Source: UBA969 sp041694635
Lineage (GTDB): Bacteria > Planctomycetota > Planctomycetia > Gemmatales > Gemmataceae
Reading direction: 5' to 3'
Length of the DNA stretch: 64,000 bases
Assembly: GCA_041694635.1 (NCBI GenBank)
Contig: JBDNHI010000016.1
Location: 1-64,000, forward strand
The notes under the pieces are model-generated. The model worked only from the letters and a program-made list of their open reading frames with translations. It did not search any database and had not been told where the DNA came from. A program made the position numbers and the translations under genes. This document shows, piece after piece, positions 16,828 to 25,734 of this stretch. Numbering within the stretch: position 1 is the stretch's first letter; the number at the start of each line of letters is the position of its first letter.

Positions 16828-17844
16828 CTAGTTCGCATATGGGTTGGAATCTTGCGGAACTATTTTTACAAGATCATCGTTCAACTTATGTTCTGCATCG
16901 GGGTAAAGGACTAAGGCGGTCATAAACTGATCGCCATCTTTTCTTTGAAGAAAGTGAACACGGCCAGTAACTTGGACCCAATTATTACGATATTTTTTCC
17001 AAGCTAATTTTTCCTGAGCCGCTGGGTCTACCATCATTACAGCATTCAAAGGGACCGCATCAGCCGCACAACAATTGATTTTAAAACGAATTAAGGAGAA
17101 GCGTTTTTCTTCTTCACCAACATATTTACCTATCAATCGGACAGTTTTCCCTTCGTAATGATTTCGACTTTCAGCAGTCATGGCAGCCATTTCCAGTTGT
17201 AAAAAGCCAACATTAAAGTCGACGCCTTTTTCTGCCACAGTGCCTACTTCGCCAAACTGAGAAAGATCCACCGCTTTGACATTGCTAAAAACTTCATTAG
17301 GAACATTAAGGAAGAACAAAACAATAGGGAGTAGAAGTAAAATAAATCGAACCGGGGCACCACCGTGACTATGATCGTGGCCACAATCCTGCTGGCCTGC
17401 TGGGGAATGACTATGCCCCTGATCGTGGCCATGTTCGTGTTTTTCGTTGTGGTCGTGGTTACAATCGGGGCCGTGAATATGATCATGGTTATGGTCAGGG
17501 CTATTTTCTTTTTTTTCGTTATGGTCGTGGTTACAATCATGGCCGTGAATATGTTCGTGACTTGTTTTCACTTTTGCAGACTCGGCCCAAAGTGCAATGA
17601 CCCTGATTGCAATAATTGCAAGAAGAAGCATACTTCCAAGTAAAACCCAAAGATGAAACTTAGGGTGCAAAATGATCGACAATTTCCTGCCGTAAGCAAC
17701 AACTTCACCCTCGGTGCCATAAATCGGAAAAGGCCAATACAACATAATGCAAACATAAGCAATCGACAAAGTGATGCCGACGCTAATCAATTGCTCGATG
17801 AAATATTCATTATCGTGTTCGTGATGATGCTGTAAATCAGCCAT
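16828..17844 (-). CDS. TIGR03943-type permease-associated protein with His-rich loop
   Basis: A 338-residue protein matching the TIGR03943/DUF1980 proteins encoded next to UPF0718/DUF318 permeases. It has an N-terminal HHHEH, two membrane segments (about residues 18-40 and 65-87), a very His-rich stretch at 96-162 with about 20 His plus three D-C pairs, a third membrane segment near 168-182, and an OB-like C-terminal domain with NCCAADAVP and WVQVTGRVHFLQ. A 24-residue unit is tandemly duplicated inside the His-rich stretch. Such loops bind Zn, Ni, Co or Cu. Only 4 nt separate it from the permease gene upstream. I infer a metal-handling subunit; the ion cannot be read from sequence. Confidence 0.82.
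   Translation of the reverse strand: MADLQHHHEHDNEYFIEQLISVGITLSIAYVCIMLYWPFPIYGTEGEVVAYGRKLSIILHPKFHLWVLLGSMLLLAIIAIRVIALWAESAKVKTSHEHIHGHDCNHDHNEKKENSPDHNHDHIHGPDCNHDHNEKHEHGHDQGHSHSPAGQQDCGHDHSHGGAPVRFILLLLPIVLFFLNVPNEVFSNVKAVDLSQFGEVGTVAEKGVDFNVGFLQLEMAAMTAESRNHYEGKTVRLIGKYVGEEEKRFSLIRFKINCCAADAVPLNAVMMVDPAAQEKLAWKKYRNNWVQVTGRVHFLQRKDGDQFMTALVLYPDAEHKLNDDLVKIVPQDSNPYAN
17443..17553 (-). repeat. Tandem in-frame duplication in the His-rich coding region
   Basis: A 39-bp segment at 17443-17481 recurs at 17515-17553 with three differences, a period of 72 bp or 24 codons. Each copy encodes H-I-H-G-x-D-C-N-H-D-H-N-E. The duplication has lengthened a metal-binding loop without shifting the frame. 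Confidence 0.75.
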
Positions 17845-17848
17845 AAAA

Positions 17849-18910
17849 TCACCTTAAGTTTGAAGAGATGCTAGAAGCATCTGTTTTTGGAAAAATAAGT
17901 TTTGGGGCAAAATTCTCCCACAAAAAATGCAAAAGCATCGTGTAAATAAACACCTGAACTACCACCGCAATAATGATCGTCCAAATTAATCTGGGCTTAA
18001 AAACCCTTGTGTACATCATATACAGTTTAAGATCCATCATAGGGCCAAGTACAAGAAAAGCAGCTTTTGCAGAAGGCCGAAGCGTAACAAAACTAGCTGC
18101 AACAAAGGCATCAGCTTCACTGCAAAGGCAAAGAATAACCGCCAATGCCATCATCAAACCTACCGCCAAAATAATGTGCGACCGAGAAAGTTCTGAAATG
18201 GCATCGTGAGTGAGCCAAATTCGTGTAAAAGATGCAAGCAAGGCACCAATGGTAAGAAAAACGGTAATGTCTACAAAGTCGTGAAGTGCAGTTTCAGAAA
18301 TTCTAGAAGCACGCTGAAACCAATGCTTATTCTTGGTAGGTTCGGGAAGTTCATCTTCGATTAAATCAAGCCCCAAAAGCCTTCGTTCGGGAGGTTTGGC
18401 AAGGGGCATTAGCAACGAGTTACCTTTTTTCTTGTAGAGCCAATCCACAATAAGGCTTGTGCCAACCGAAACAAGGTAAGCCATTCCCATACGAGTCAGG
18501 ACCATTGGGATCCCACCCATTTGATATGAAATAGCACCGTTTTCGGTAGCATTTTCCATGCCATCGAATGCGACATAGGTACTAAGTAAAACCAGAGGAT
18601 TGATGATAGGCCCAGCAAGGAGGTAAGCCACACAGCAACTAAGAGGCAAGCCTTTGCGCAATAATCTTCGCATAACAGGGATGATGCCACATTCGCACAT
18701 AGGGAAAATAAGCCCAAGAAGCGCACCTAAAAGAATTGCGAAGAATCTATTTTTTGGCAAAACCCTAGCAATAAGTTTGGGAGGCAAAAATTCTTCCAGA
18801 AACCCTGCCATCAGGGAGCCAATCACAATGAAGGGCAATGCCTCATAAAAGATACTGGTAAAGATGAGAATAAAGTCTTTTATTTTATCTAGAGCTTGAG
18901 AACTATCCAC
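17849..18910 (-). CDS. UPF0718/DUF318 family membrane permease
   Basis: A 353-residue integral membrane protein of the UPF0718 (DUF318, YraQ-like) family with about eight hydrophobic segments. The family hallmark is visible in the second segment: FPMCECGIIPVMRRLL with the conserved C-E-C-G, followed by LLAGPIINPLVLLSTYVAF. A second Cys/acid-bearing segment (LCLCSEADAFVAASF) mirrors the first half, giving the inverted-repeat architecture expected of a transporter. Family members are annotated as permeases and are often beside TIGR03943 proteins, as here. The substrate is not established, but the conserved Cys/Glu and the His-rich partner point to a soft metal ion or a metal-thiol complex. Confidence 0.85.
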   Translation of the reverse strand: MDSSQALDKIKDFILIFTSIFYEALPFIVIGSLMAGFLEEFLPPKLIARVLPKNRFFAILLGALLGLIFPMCECGIIPVMRRLLRKGLPLSCCVAYLLAGPIINPLVLLSTYVAFDGMENATENGAISYQMGGIPMVLTRMGMAYLVSVGTSLIVDWLYKKKGNSLLMPLAKPPERRLLGLDLIEDELPEPTKNKHWFQRASRISETALHDFVDITVFLTIGALLASFTRIWLTHDAISELSRSHIILAVGLMMALAVILCLCSEADAFVAASFVTLRPSAKAAFLVLGPMMDLKLYMMYTRVFKPRLIWTIIIAVVVQVFIYTMLLHFLWENFAPKLIFPKTDASSISSNLR

Positions 18911-19023
18911 GATTTATATCAGCCTGTTTAATAGAAAAATATTTTGAACGGTATAACTCCAAGCCATACCCAATTCATTATTACCATTGTCATTTAGATT
19001 CCATAAATAATCAAGAAGCTGAT

Positions 19024-20010
19024 TCAGTTAATGCCAGATTTTATTGAGGGGGCAGATTTAAACTTCCCGATAATCATAGAAATAAAGAAGAACCCAACCC
19101 CAAGCATTACGATAGTCCCAGAAACCCCAAACCTAACTCCAGAATGAACTTGGAGTTCCCAACTAGCACCCAAACCAGCAAGGCAAATAACCAAACTTAT
19201 TAAAACGGTAATCCAAAAAACTTCACGCAAATTTCTTCCAAGGTTAAAAGCCGTCGCTGCTGGAACAATTAATAGCGCATTGATAAGCAAAACCCCTACA
19301 TAACGCAGGCAAATGTTAACTATCAAAGCAAGCAAAATTACAAAAAGGTAATAAAGCAGGGTTACAGGATAACGCCTCGACAAAGCTAAACTGCTGTTAA
19401 AACTGCTAAAAACCATTCGGTTATAGAAAAAGAAAAGGAACACCCAAGTAAAAAGAGTAAGCCACACCATCGTAAGTATTTCTGGAGCACTTACAAACAA
19501 GGGGTCACCAAAAAGAAAATCTTCCAAACTAAAAACACTTCGATCATTAATAATATTTTTTAACATAGCTGCAAAGCCAAGCGAAAATGCAAAAAAAACA
19601 CCTATTACCGTATCGCTTGCTAATCCAGTATGGCCTCTAACATAGGCAATCCCAGCTCCAACAGCGACCCCAAAAACTACCATTATCGGGGTAACCCACC
19701 TCCAGAATTCTTCCTTGGGCCTTGCTCCCAGAACAAAAAGCTCAAAGAAAACATAGCCAAGGCTTACCCCTGCAAAGGCGCAATGAGCTAGTGCATCACT
19801 AAAAAAAGCCATCCGACTTCCCACAACCATCGACCCAACTGCGCCACAAGTTAGGCTAACAAGTGCTAAGGCAAGCAACGCACGGAGATTAAAAACCTGA
19901 TTAAAAAACGAGCCTTCATTAAAATTGTTTGTAAGGGAATTAAGAACTTGGTCAAGCCAATGAACTCCAGCATCTGCAGGGATCAAACTTAAAACAAATT
20001 CAAATGACAT
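19024..20010 (-). CDS. ABC transporter permease, ZnuB/MntB type
   Basis: A 328-residue polytopic protein of the zinc/manganese/iron ABC-3 permease family. Motifs include VGSRMAFFSDALAHCAFAGV, where the family has the S-D-A-x-x-H block contacting the ATPase, and FEDFLFGDPLFVS, matching the LFG-x-L segment. Eight or so transmembrane helices are apparent, ending with VMLGVGFFFISMIIGKFKS. Neither a cognate ATPase (ZnuC-like) nor a solute-binding protein (ZnuA-like) is adjacent, so the partners must be elsewhere. The gene lies 31 nt downstream of the aminotransferase and 113 nt upstream of the DUF318 permease. Zn versus Mn specificity cannot be settled here. Confidence 0.88.
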   Translation of the reverse strand: MSFEFVLSLIPADAGVHWLDQVLNSLTNNFNEGSFFNQVFNLRALLALALVSLTCGAVGSMVVGSRMAFFSDALAHCAFAGVSLGYVFFELFVLGARPKEEFWRWVTPIMVVFGVAVGAGIAYVRGHTGLASDTVIGVFFAFSLGFAAMLKNIINDRSVFSLEDFLFGDPLFVSAPEILTMVWLTLFTWVFLFFFYNRMVFSSFNSSLALSRRYPVTLLYYLFVILLALIVNICLRYVGVLLINALLIVPAATAFNLGRNLREVFWITVLISLVICLAGLGASWELQVHSGVRFGVSGTIVMLGVGFFFISMIIGKFKSAPSIKSGIN

Positions 20011-20041
20011 AATTATTAAAACCCTGTAACCGAGAGAAAAT

Positions 20042-21469
20042 TTATTTCGAAACGGCCATCGCTACATTGCCAAAATCTACTATTTCTTTGGCTAAAGGAA
20101 CCAATAATTTATGCATTAACTTCATCGAGGCAGATGCCTCTGCGGGGGTAAGAGTAATAGGGGGCGAGATTCGAACGACCTTGCGAGCCAAGGGCCCAAG
20201 AATATGAATACCCTCACCACTGGAATCACCAAGGTAACAAGAATGAACCATAGAGCAAGCCCACTCGTGAGAGGATTTGCCTGCAAAATCAGCCATTTCA
20301 ACACCCCAAACCATTCCCCCTTTTTCACCCCGCACATTCGCAATAAAAGGCAAATCTTTTTTTAAAGCAATAAGTCCTTCTTCAATAATTGCTGAAACTT
20401 TATGTGAATTTTCTAGAACGCTACCATCTTCAAATTCTTCTAGAGTTGCAATAACTGCAGCACAGCAAAGCGGGTTGGCACTCCAAGTGTCGGATGCTTC
20501 ACCATAATCTAAGCAATCGAAAAGATCTTTACGGCCAACAACTGCAGCAACAGGTACGCCATTACCCAGGCCTTTTCCCAAAACTACAATATCTGGTTCA
20601 ATGCCATAGCTTTCATAAGCAAAAATCTGACTGGTTCGACCGAAGTTTGCTTGAACTTCATCAAGGATAAAAATAATATCTTTTTCTCTACAGAAGCGAA
20701 CAAGCATTTGAAGATATTCCTTGGGAGGATGAAAAGATCCACCACCCCCAAGGTATGGTTCGGTAACCATAATTCCTAATTTTCTGCCATACTGATGCCA
20801 AAGTGCATCAAGTTCTTTTTGATAATGCGAGAAGTCGAAAGGGTTATCCCGCATAGAAATGTCGTTGCACTCACACATTGGAAAGGAGATAAATTTAACT
20901 CTGGGATCTCGGTCCTTATCATTTTCAGTACCTGTTATGGCATTAGCCAAACCTTTTTTCCCGTGAAAACCAAACCGCGTAGCAATAATCATATCGCGGT
21001 TTTTATCGCGGGCCATCGCAGCCCAAATAGCTTTCTGTATTCCCTCAGATCCTGAAGCTGCCCAAAGCACCTGCTGCATACGGTTTCCTATTGGATGCCT
21101 CCGCATCATTTCTAATAATTTCTGACTTGCTGTAATCTCTATGGGAGTAGCAGCGTTGTAGGCAGTCATTGTAACTGCAGAAAAATATTTATCAGTTGCG
21201 GATGCAGAATCTAAATTATCCCAACCCATTAAATAAAAGAATCTTTTTGTCCAGCGCACCGGGTTATGGCCAAGGTTCGCAACTAAAACGCCAGAGGTAA
21301 AATCGTAAAGTTTTCTTCCTTCGGGAGTCCAATGGAAAGACCCAGCGCTTTTAGCAAGAACCGCCTGACTAGGGGTGTAAGTACGCAATGACCTAGGTTC
21401 AACCTTAGTAAGATGATCACGGGCATTATTTGAATTAATCTCACCTGGGTGTTGAATGGGTTTAGTCAT
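20042..21469 (-). CDS. Class III PLP-dependent aminotransferase
   Basis: A 475-residue aminotransferase of the omega/4-aminobutyrate class. Clear motifs are the phosphate-binding WAASGSEGIQKAIWAA, FGFHGKKGLANAITG, IFILDEVQANFGRTSQIFA with the Asp that contacts the PLP pyridine nitrogen, and DIVVLGKGLGNGVPVAAVVG with the Schiff-base Lys. The first eligible ATG, at 21469, is preceded by AAGGGGA; the longer frame is not credible. Class III enzymes act on 4-aminobutyrate, acetylornithine, diaminobutyrate or beta-amino acids, and the sequence alone does not decide among them. No arg, gab or ectoine genes are adjacent. Confidence 0.88.
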   Translation of the reverse strand: MTKPIQHPGEINSNNARDHLTKVEPRSLRTYTPSQAVLAKSAGSFHWTPEGRKLYDFTSGVLVANLGHNPVRWTKRFFYLMGWDNLDSASATDKYFSAVTMTAYNAATPIEITASQKLLEMMRRHPIGNRMQQVLWAASGSEGIQKAIWAAMARDKNRDMIIATRFGFHGKKGLANAITGTENDKDRDPRVKFISFPMCECNDISMRDNPFDFSHYQKELDALWHQYGRKLGIMVTEPYLGGGGSFHPPKEYLQMLVRFCREKDIIFILDEVQANFGRTSQIFAYESYGIEPDIVVLGKGLGNGVPVAAVVGRKDLFDCLDYGEASDTWSANPLCCAAVIATLEEFEDGSVLENSHKVSAIIEEGLIALKKDLPFIANVRGEKGGMVWGVEMADFAGKSSHEWACSMVHSCYLGDSSGEGIHILGPLARKVVRISPPITLTPAEASASMKLMHKLLVPLAKEIVDFGNVAMAVSK

Positions 21470-21561
21470 TAAAATCCCCTTAAAAAAAACATTCTTCGGA
21501 TACACTAAATATAGCCTCTAAAGCAAAGCGAGTACAGATGAAATTAATAAGTCTAAGCCAA

Positions 21562-22875
21562 TCACACTTTGGCGGAATGTAAAACCAAGTGCTCAGATTT
21601 TCCGGAAGAATAAAGGACCAAACCACCGTCAGGCCCATTCACACGAACCTGACACCCTGGATTCCCTTTTGAATGTTCTAAAAGTATTGCTTCCATAGCT
21701 TGAACAATAGCAACTGTATTTCTATCTGCACTAAGGTCATTATAAGTTAAATTTTTCATTTCAAGAAGTCTTTCATCTCGTTTTTCCGATGGCCCTGCGA
21801 ATTCAACAAAAGAAACCTCTTCAAAGAATCTGCGTATAATTTCCAACCCATACCCACGCTGACTCCGTTTTTCCCAAGGTTCAAGAAACGATCCGTTGTA
21901 ATGATAATTAGGGGTGTTCTTAAGTTCGTTAGGCGTTAAGTTTTCTATCGCCATTTCAACACCTCGCTTACGCTGATGAGCATTCCAAATGGCATTATCA
22001 AAACGAAACTGAACTTCCTGTTCAACATACCCAGGAAAGTTATCTGGCATCACCCAACTAGTATGAATATCGAAAGTAGCCTCTCGGTTATCAGCGTGCA
22101 TATAAGTAATTTGAAGTTGGCAAGAATCCCAGGTGGAGCCATCGGCATTTCCAACCAAACCCCTCTGGCCTGTTGCATTAATTCGTGTCAACTTCCATTC
22201 TGGCTTAACACTTGCAGATCCAAAAGTAAAATCAATCAACTTAATGTAGTGCACCGCAACATAGGTTCCTGGATTTCTTCCTATAATCCATTCTGCAAAT
22301 TGCTTACCGCTAATTTGCTTGGGTTCAAGCAAAGAGCAATAGCCATTATTAATATGACGAAAAACAGAATCAGCATAATGAGTTCGAAGTTTTTTATGAT
22401 CTGGATCAGCAAGCTTATGGTAAACCACCTTAGCAAGCACTTTTTTTTGATCTGCAATTTCCTGAAGTTGTTCTAATTCTTTAAGTGTTAAAACAGAAGG
22501 CTTTTCAATAATCACATGCTTTCCAGCAAGGAGCGCAAGTTTCGCTGATGCGAAATGGCGATCATCTGGGGTTGCAACGCAAACCATATCCACGCCAGAG
22601 GCAAGAAGTTTTTGAGTCGCATCATCACCCTGACAATTGTCAAAAGGGGGAATAACATCCTTCAACTGTTCAAGATATTTTCTGCCTCGAGAACCTGTCT
22701 TGGTTGCAGCAGCAGTCCAGCGCACAAAGACTGGTCCAGTAGCAGGGGAGTAAAGAGGTGAGTTTGTAAGGTCCAAAAAAACAGGGCGATAGGTTTCATC
22801 AAATATCATCCCTAGGCCAATCATACCAACTCGCAAGACTTTATTATCTAGGTCTGAACTTTTATTTAAATTCAT
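21562..22875 (-). CDS. Gfo/Idh/MocA family oxidoreductase
   Basis: A 437-residue NAD(P)-dependent oxidoreductase. The N-terminal Rossmann motif is LRVGMIGLGMIFDETYRPVF, followed by VDMVCVATPDDRHFASAKLA and the family signature GKHVIIEKPSVLTLKELEQL with the catalytic E-K-P. The C-terminal half forms the alpha/beta dimerisation and substrate domain. No Tat leader is present, in contrast to many planctomycete members, so this one is cytoplasmic. Members act on sugars, inositols or sugar derivatives; the substrate is undetermined. It is about 90 nt upstream of the aminotransferase on the same strand, so an oxidation-transamination pair on an amino sugar is conceivable, though not shown. Confidence 0.88.
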   Translation of the reverse strand: MNLNKSSDLDNKVLRVGMIGLGMIFDETYRPVFLDLTNSPLYSPATGPVFVRWTAAATKTGSRGRKYLEQLKDVIPPFDNCQGDDATQKLLASGVDMVCVATPDDRHFASAKLALLAGKHVIIEKPSVLTLKELEQLQEIADQKKVLAKVVYHKLADPDHKKLRTHYADSVFRHINNGYCSLLEPKQISGKQFAEWIIGRNPGTYVAVHYIKLIDFTFGSASVKPEWKLTRINATGQRGLVGNADGSTWDSCQLQITYMHADNREATFDIHTSWVMPDNFPGYVEQEVQFRFDNAIWNAHQRKRGVEMAIENLTPNELKNTPNYHYNGSFLEPWEKRSQRGYGLEIIRRFFEEVSFVEFAGPSEKRDERLLEMKNLTYNDLSADRNTVAIVQAMEAILLEHSKGNPGCQVRVNGPDGGLVLYSSGKSEHLVLHSAKV

Positions 22876-23207
22876 AGCTTGGAAGATTCCAGAAAGAATT
22901 AGAAAAACAAATTACAATCAAGGGACAATATACTCGGTGGCTGGTTTTGCACCAGCAGAAAAGCTTGAGGAATGGTAAGTCAAAAAAGAGAAGGAGAAAG
23001 TTAGAAGGCAGCATAATAATGCTTAAAACAAGATGAAAACACCATATAGCGCCAAGGAAACATAACAGCCGTTATCGGACGTTGCTATTATAATTTACAC
23101 TTTTTACCACTCAGATTTTGCGTCTGATAACGGATCTTATGTTTCCTTAAAGCTCTTGCTTAAAATATAGGTTTTGATTCTTCTAACAAAATGCTTCTCA
23201 TCATTTG
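22876..23207. other. 332-bp intergenic region with a long interrupted inverted repeat
   Basis: No gene is seen here. The region lies downstream of accA and upstream of the Gfo/Idh/MocA gene. It must hold the promoter of the latter and probably the accA terminator. Its main content is the 95-bp imperfect palindrome at 23054-23148. Confidence 0.6.
23054..23148. repeat. 95-bp imperfect palindrome downstream of accA
   Basis: The outer arms AAGGAAACATAA (23054-23065) and TTATGTTTCCTT (23137-23148) are perfect complements. After a 3-nt bulge the inner arms CCGTTATC and GATAACGG (23069-23076 and 23126-23133) also pair. The loop of about 50 nt is AT-rich. It could act as a terminator for accA, or be a small MITE. 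No flanking duplication is obvious. Confidence 0.6.
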
Positions 23208-24203
23208 TTATGCAGATCCCGCTGGTTGCTCTTGGGCATTCCCTTCTAAAAGAACTCCCATATTGCGAAACTTCTGATACCTTTTTTCTAACATTTCTTC
23301 AGTAGAAAGTTGCAACAACTCACCAAGATAACGAAGCAAATAAGATTTTAAAGTGTTGGCCATTTCTTTGGGATCACGGTGAGCCCCACCCAAAGGCTCG
23401 GGAATAACAGCATCAACAATACCTAACTTATCAAGTTCTTTGGAGGTCAGCTTAAGAGCATCGGCAGCGATCGGCTTTGTGATCTCGGTTGCAGCTTTCC
23501 AAAGGATGCCAGCACAACCTTCTGGGCTGATTACCGAATAATAAGCGAACTCGAGAACGCAAACTCTGTCACCCACACCAATTCCCAAAGCGCCACCCGA
23601 ACCGCCCTCACCAATGACAACACAAATTACAGGGATTTTAAGTTGCGACATCTCGAAAATACTTGCAGCAATCAAAGAAGACTGACCTCGTTCCTCGGCG
23701 CCAATGCCAGGAAACGCACCAGGCGTATCGATAAGGCAGATTACAGGCAGGCGAAATTTTTCTGCAAGCTTCATATTTTTTAAAGCTTTGCGGTACCCCT
23801 CTGGGTGAGCGCAACCGTACATGCACTCTCTGCGTTCCTGAAGCGTGTGGCCTTTTTGATGGCCAACTAACATAACTCGGTGCTCACCAATTCTTGCAAA
23901 TCCAGTACGCAAAGCCCGGTCATCACCAAACGCCCGGTCGCCGTGCAGTTCAACAAAATCATCAAAAATCATTTCGATATAATCAACCATCTGAGGTCGA
24001 TCTGGGTGCCTAGAAACCAAAACAGTTTCCCAAGAAGTAAGATTAGAAAACTTTACTTTTTTTAGATTTGCTATTTCTCTACGAATTCGCCTGATCTCTT
24101 GACCGTTGGGAATATCACCCCCATCTCTTGCTTCCAAAGAAGTAAGAAGATCTTCAAGGGCGTATATTTCTTTTTCAAAAGGCAATCTTGCTTGCGAACC
24201 CAT
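23208..24203 (-). CDS. accA: Acetyl-CoA carboxylase carboxyltransferase subunit alpha
   Basis: A 331-residue AccA, which with AccD moves the carboxyl group from carboxybiotin to acetyl-CoA to form malonyl-CoA for fatty-acid synthesis. Signatures are LPFEKEIYALEDLLTSLEA at the N-terminus, RPQMVDYIEMIFDDFVELHG, MLVGHQKGHTLQER and FGMxHPEGYRKALK-like text (GCAHPEGYRKALKNMKLAEK), then LIDTPGAFPGIGAEERGQ and IGEGGSGGALGIGVGD, the oxyanion-forming Gly loops. ATG 24203 follows GAGGGT; the longer frame adds 17 unlikely residues. accD, accB and accC are not nearby. Confidence 0.95.
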   Translation of the reverse strand: MGSQARLPFEKEIYALEDLLTSLEARDGGDIPNGQEIRRIRREIANLKKVKFSNLTSWETVLVSRHPDRPQMVDYIEMIFDDFVELHGDRAFGDDRALRTGFARIGEHRVMLVGHQKGHTLQERRECMYGCAHPEGYRKALKNMKLAEKFRLPVICLIDTPGAFPGIGAEERGQSSLIAASIFEMSQLKIPVICVVIGEGGSGGALGIGVGDRVCVLEFAYYSVISPEGCAGILWKAATEITKPIAADALKLTSKELDKLGIVDAVIPEPLGGAHRDPKEMANTLKSYLLRYLGELLQLSTEEMLEKRYQKFRNMGVLLEGNAQEQPAGSA

Positions 24204-24326
24204 TGCACCCTCAAAACTATTACAACTTAAAACAACACTTACATTACATACCACCTATTATCCTATCAACTCAAAAGCTTCGAACAACTTAATGACTTGC
24301 TCCTATTGCCCGATTTTCAGAAATAC

Positions 24327-24340
24327 TGTATTAAAATACA
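24327..24340. promoter_or_regulatory. Small palindrome TGTATT-AA-AATACA in a divergent promoter region
   Basis: A 14-bp inverted repeat with a 2-nt centre, 51 bp before the GT87-like gene and 124 bp before accA on the other strand. Its form and place fit an operator, but AT-rich palindromes also arise by chance. Confidence 0.25.
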
Positions 24341-24390
24341 ATCTCAAATTCGCTTAAAAACGAACCACAGCTTTTTATCGGATAGTTATA

Positions 24391-25734
24391 ATGACTGGCA
24401 AACCAAGTTCAGACAATAAAAACCTTGAGTCATTAAACACCAAGATACTTCTGTACGCAATAAGTTGCATATTACTTTTTGCAGCAGCAACACCCATATT
24501 TTTCCGTTCTAATTCAGAATTTGATGGGGTTTTTAAAACCTACGCTCTTATCCTGCTTCAAGGCGAGGATATTTACCACCCCGGTTCCACCTTTATGTAC
24601 CCACCTTGGATGGCTTTTGCAACCATTCCATTCTCTTTCTTGCCGCATTGGGGTTCTCGAATTTGTTGGGGAATTATAAATATTTTTTCCCTTTACCTTT
24701 CGATTTACAGTGCTTGGAAAATTAGCACCACTGTTTTAACTAACTCTTTCAAATTTGCATGGTTTGCTTTTGCTATCGGGCTAACTTGCTCGGTTACTTA
24801 CTTTCTTAACTGCCTTTCGCACCAGCAATTTGATGTCATCATTGCTGGAACACTTTTATTCGGGTGCCTACAACTTTCTAAGAACAAACAAATATTTGGC
24901 GGACTACTATTAGGTGCTGGTGCTGCCTGCAAACTTACACCCTTATTATTCATTCCTTATTTAATTTATAGGTTCCAATGGAAAGGACTTTTATCCTTAC
25001 TACTTGGTTTTTTTCTGTGCAACTTTATCTCTGACTTTACCCTTGGTTTGCCCAAGCAAGGAAGCCCAAGACTTTTCATTTTTGCAGATCGATTTTTAAC
25101 ACCTATGATTAAACCAGACTACATTCCAGGAACTTGGGGCACAGAAATCATTTATAACCAATCTTTAGCTGGCACCAGTAAGAGATTCACCCAATCTCAC
25201 CTCGTAAAGAACGATGGCAAATACTCCGTGGTAGTGGAGCAAGAAAACACGAAGGCCCTGCAAGTAAAATATTTCCTTATTGGCCTTTTGATAATAGGTA
25301 CAAGTTTCACTTTATTCTGCTGGGGCTTACCAAGAAAACTTCAACTAGAAGAAGGATCAAATGGTGCTCTTAACAACATTTCACCGACCTTTGCAATGGA
25401 AGCTTCAATGATTTTCTGTGCAATGCTTTTACTGTCCCCTATGTCTGGGATGGCACACTTTGGAGTTCTAATATTACCTGCATTTTGCATTGCTAGAATG
25501 GTAGAGTCCGCTCATAAAGTCTTTTCGATTTTGTTTCTTACTATCCCAACTTTAGTTGGGATTTTGCTTAATAAGGATTTAAGCGGCAGCAACAACTATA
25601 CAATCCTGCTTTGGCTAGGTAGCTTAACTTGCTCTACTATTTCATTATTTTTAGGTAACGGACTTTGGCTTGTTTTACTACGAAACAATCGAACTCTAGT
25701 AATCAACCATCAAGACCAGTACTCTTCAAAATGA
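24391..25734 (+). CDS. GT87-like (DUF2029) polytopic membrane glycosyltransferase
   Basis: A 447-residue membrane protein with about ten hydrophobic segments. The first periplasmic loop contains the acidic SNSEFDGVFKTYALILLQGEDIY, followed by HPGSTFMYPPWMAFATIPFS. The D-x-x-x-Y and YPP pattern is typical of DUF2029/GT87 polyprenyl-phosphate-dependent mannosyltransferases of the GT-C fold. GAGAACKLTPLLFIPYLIYR also fits the family. Such enzymes transfer sugars from lipid-linked donors on the outer face of the cytoplasmic membrane. The last 25 bases overlap the convergent FNR gene. The sugar and acceptor are unknown. Confidence 0.75.
   Translation: MTGKPSSDNKNLESLNTKILLYAISCILLFAAATPIFFRSNSEFDGVFKTYALILLQGEDIYHPGSTFMYPPWMAFATIPFSFLPHWGSRICWGIINIFSLYLSIYSAWKISTTVLTNSFKFAWFAFAIGLTCSVTYFLNCLSHQQFDVIIAGTLLFGCLQLSKNKQIFGGLLLGAGAACKLTPLLFIPYLIYRFQWKGLLSLLLGFFLCNFISDFTLGLPKQGSPRLFIFADRFLTPMIKPDYIPGTWGTEIIYNQSLAGTSKRFTQSHLVKNDGKYSVVVEQENTKALQVKYFLIGLLIIGTSFTLFCWGLPRKLQLEEGSNGALNNISPTFAMEASMIFCAMLLLSPMSGMAHFGVLILPAFCIARMVESAHKVFSILFLTIPTLVGILLNKDLSGSNNYTILLWLGSLTCSTISLFLGNGLWLVLLRNNRTLVINHQDQYSSK

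Noticed and set aside
17365..17643. Strongly hydrophobic + strand frame resembling a small membrane protein
   Set aside because: It is the complement of the His-rich codons of the TIGR03943 gene: CAT/CAC codons read as ATG/GTG on the other strand, giving false Met and Val runs.
18911..19023. Possible Zur or Fur operator before the DUF318 permease gene
   Set aside because: I looked for a good palindrome matching known Zur/Fur sites and found none, so metal regulation of the cluster is not supported by this gap.
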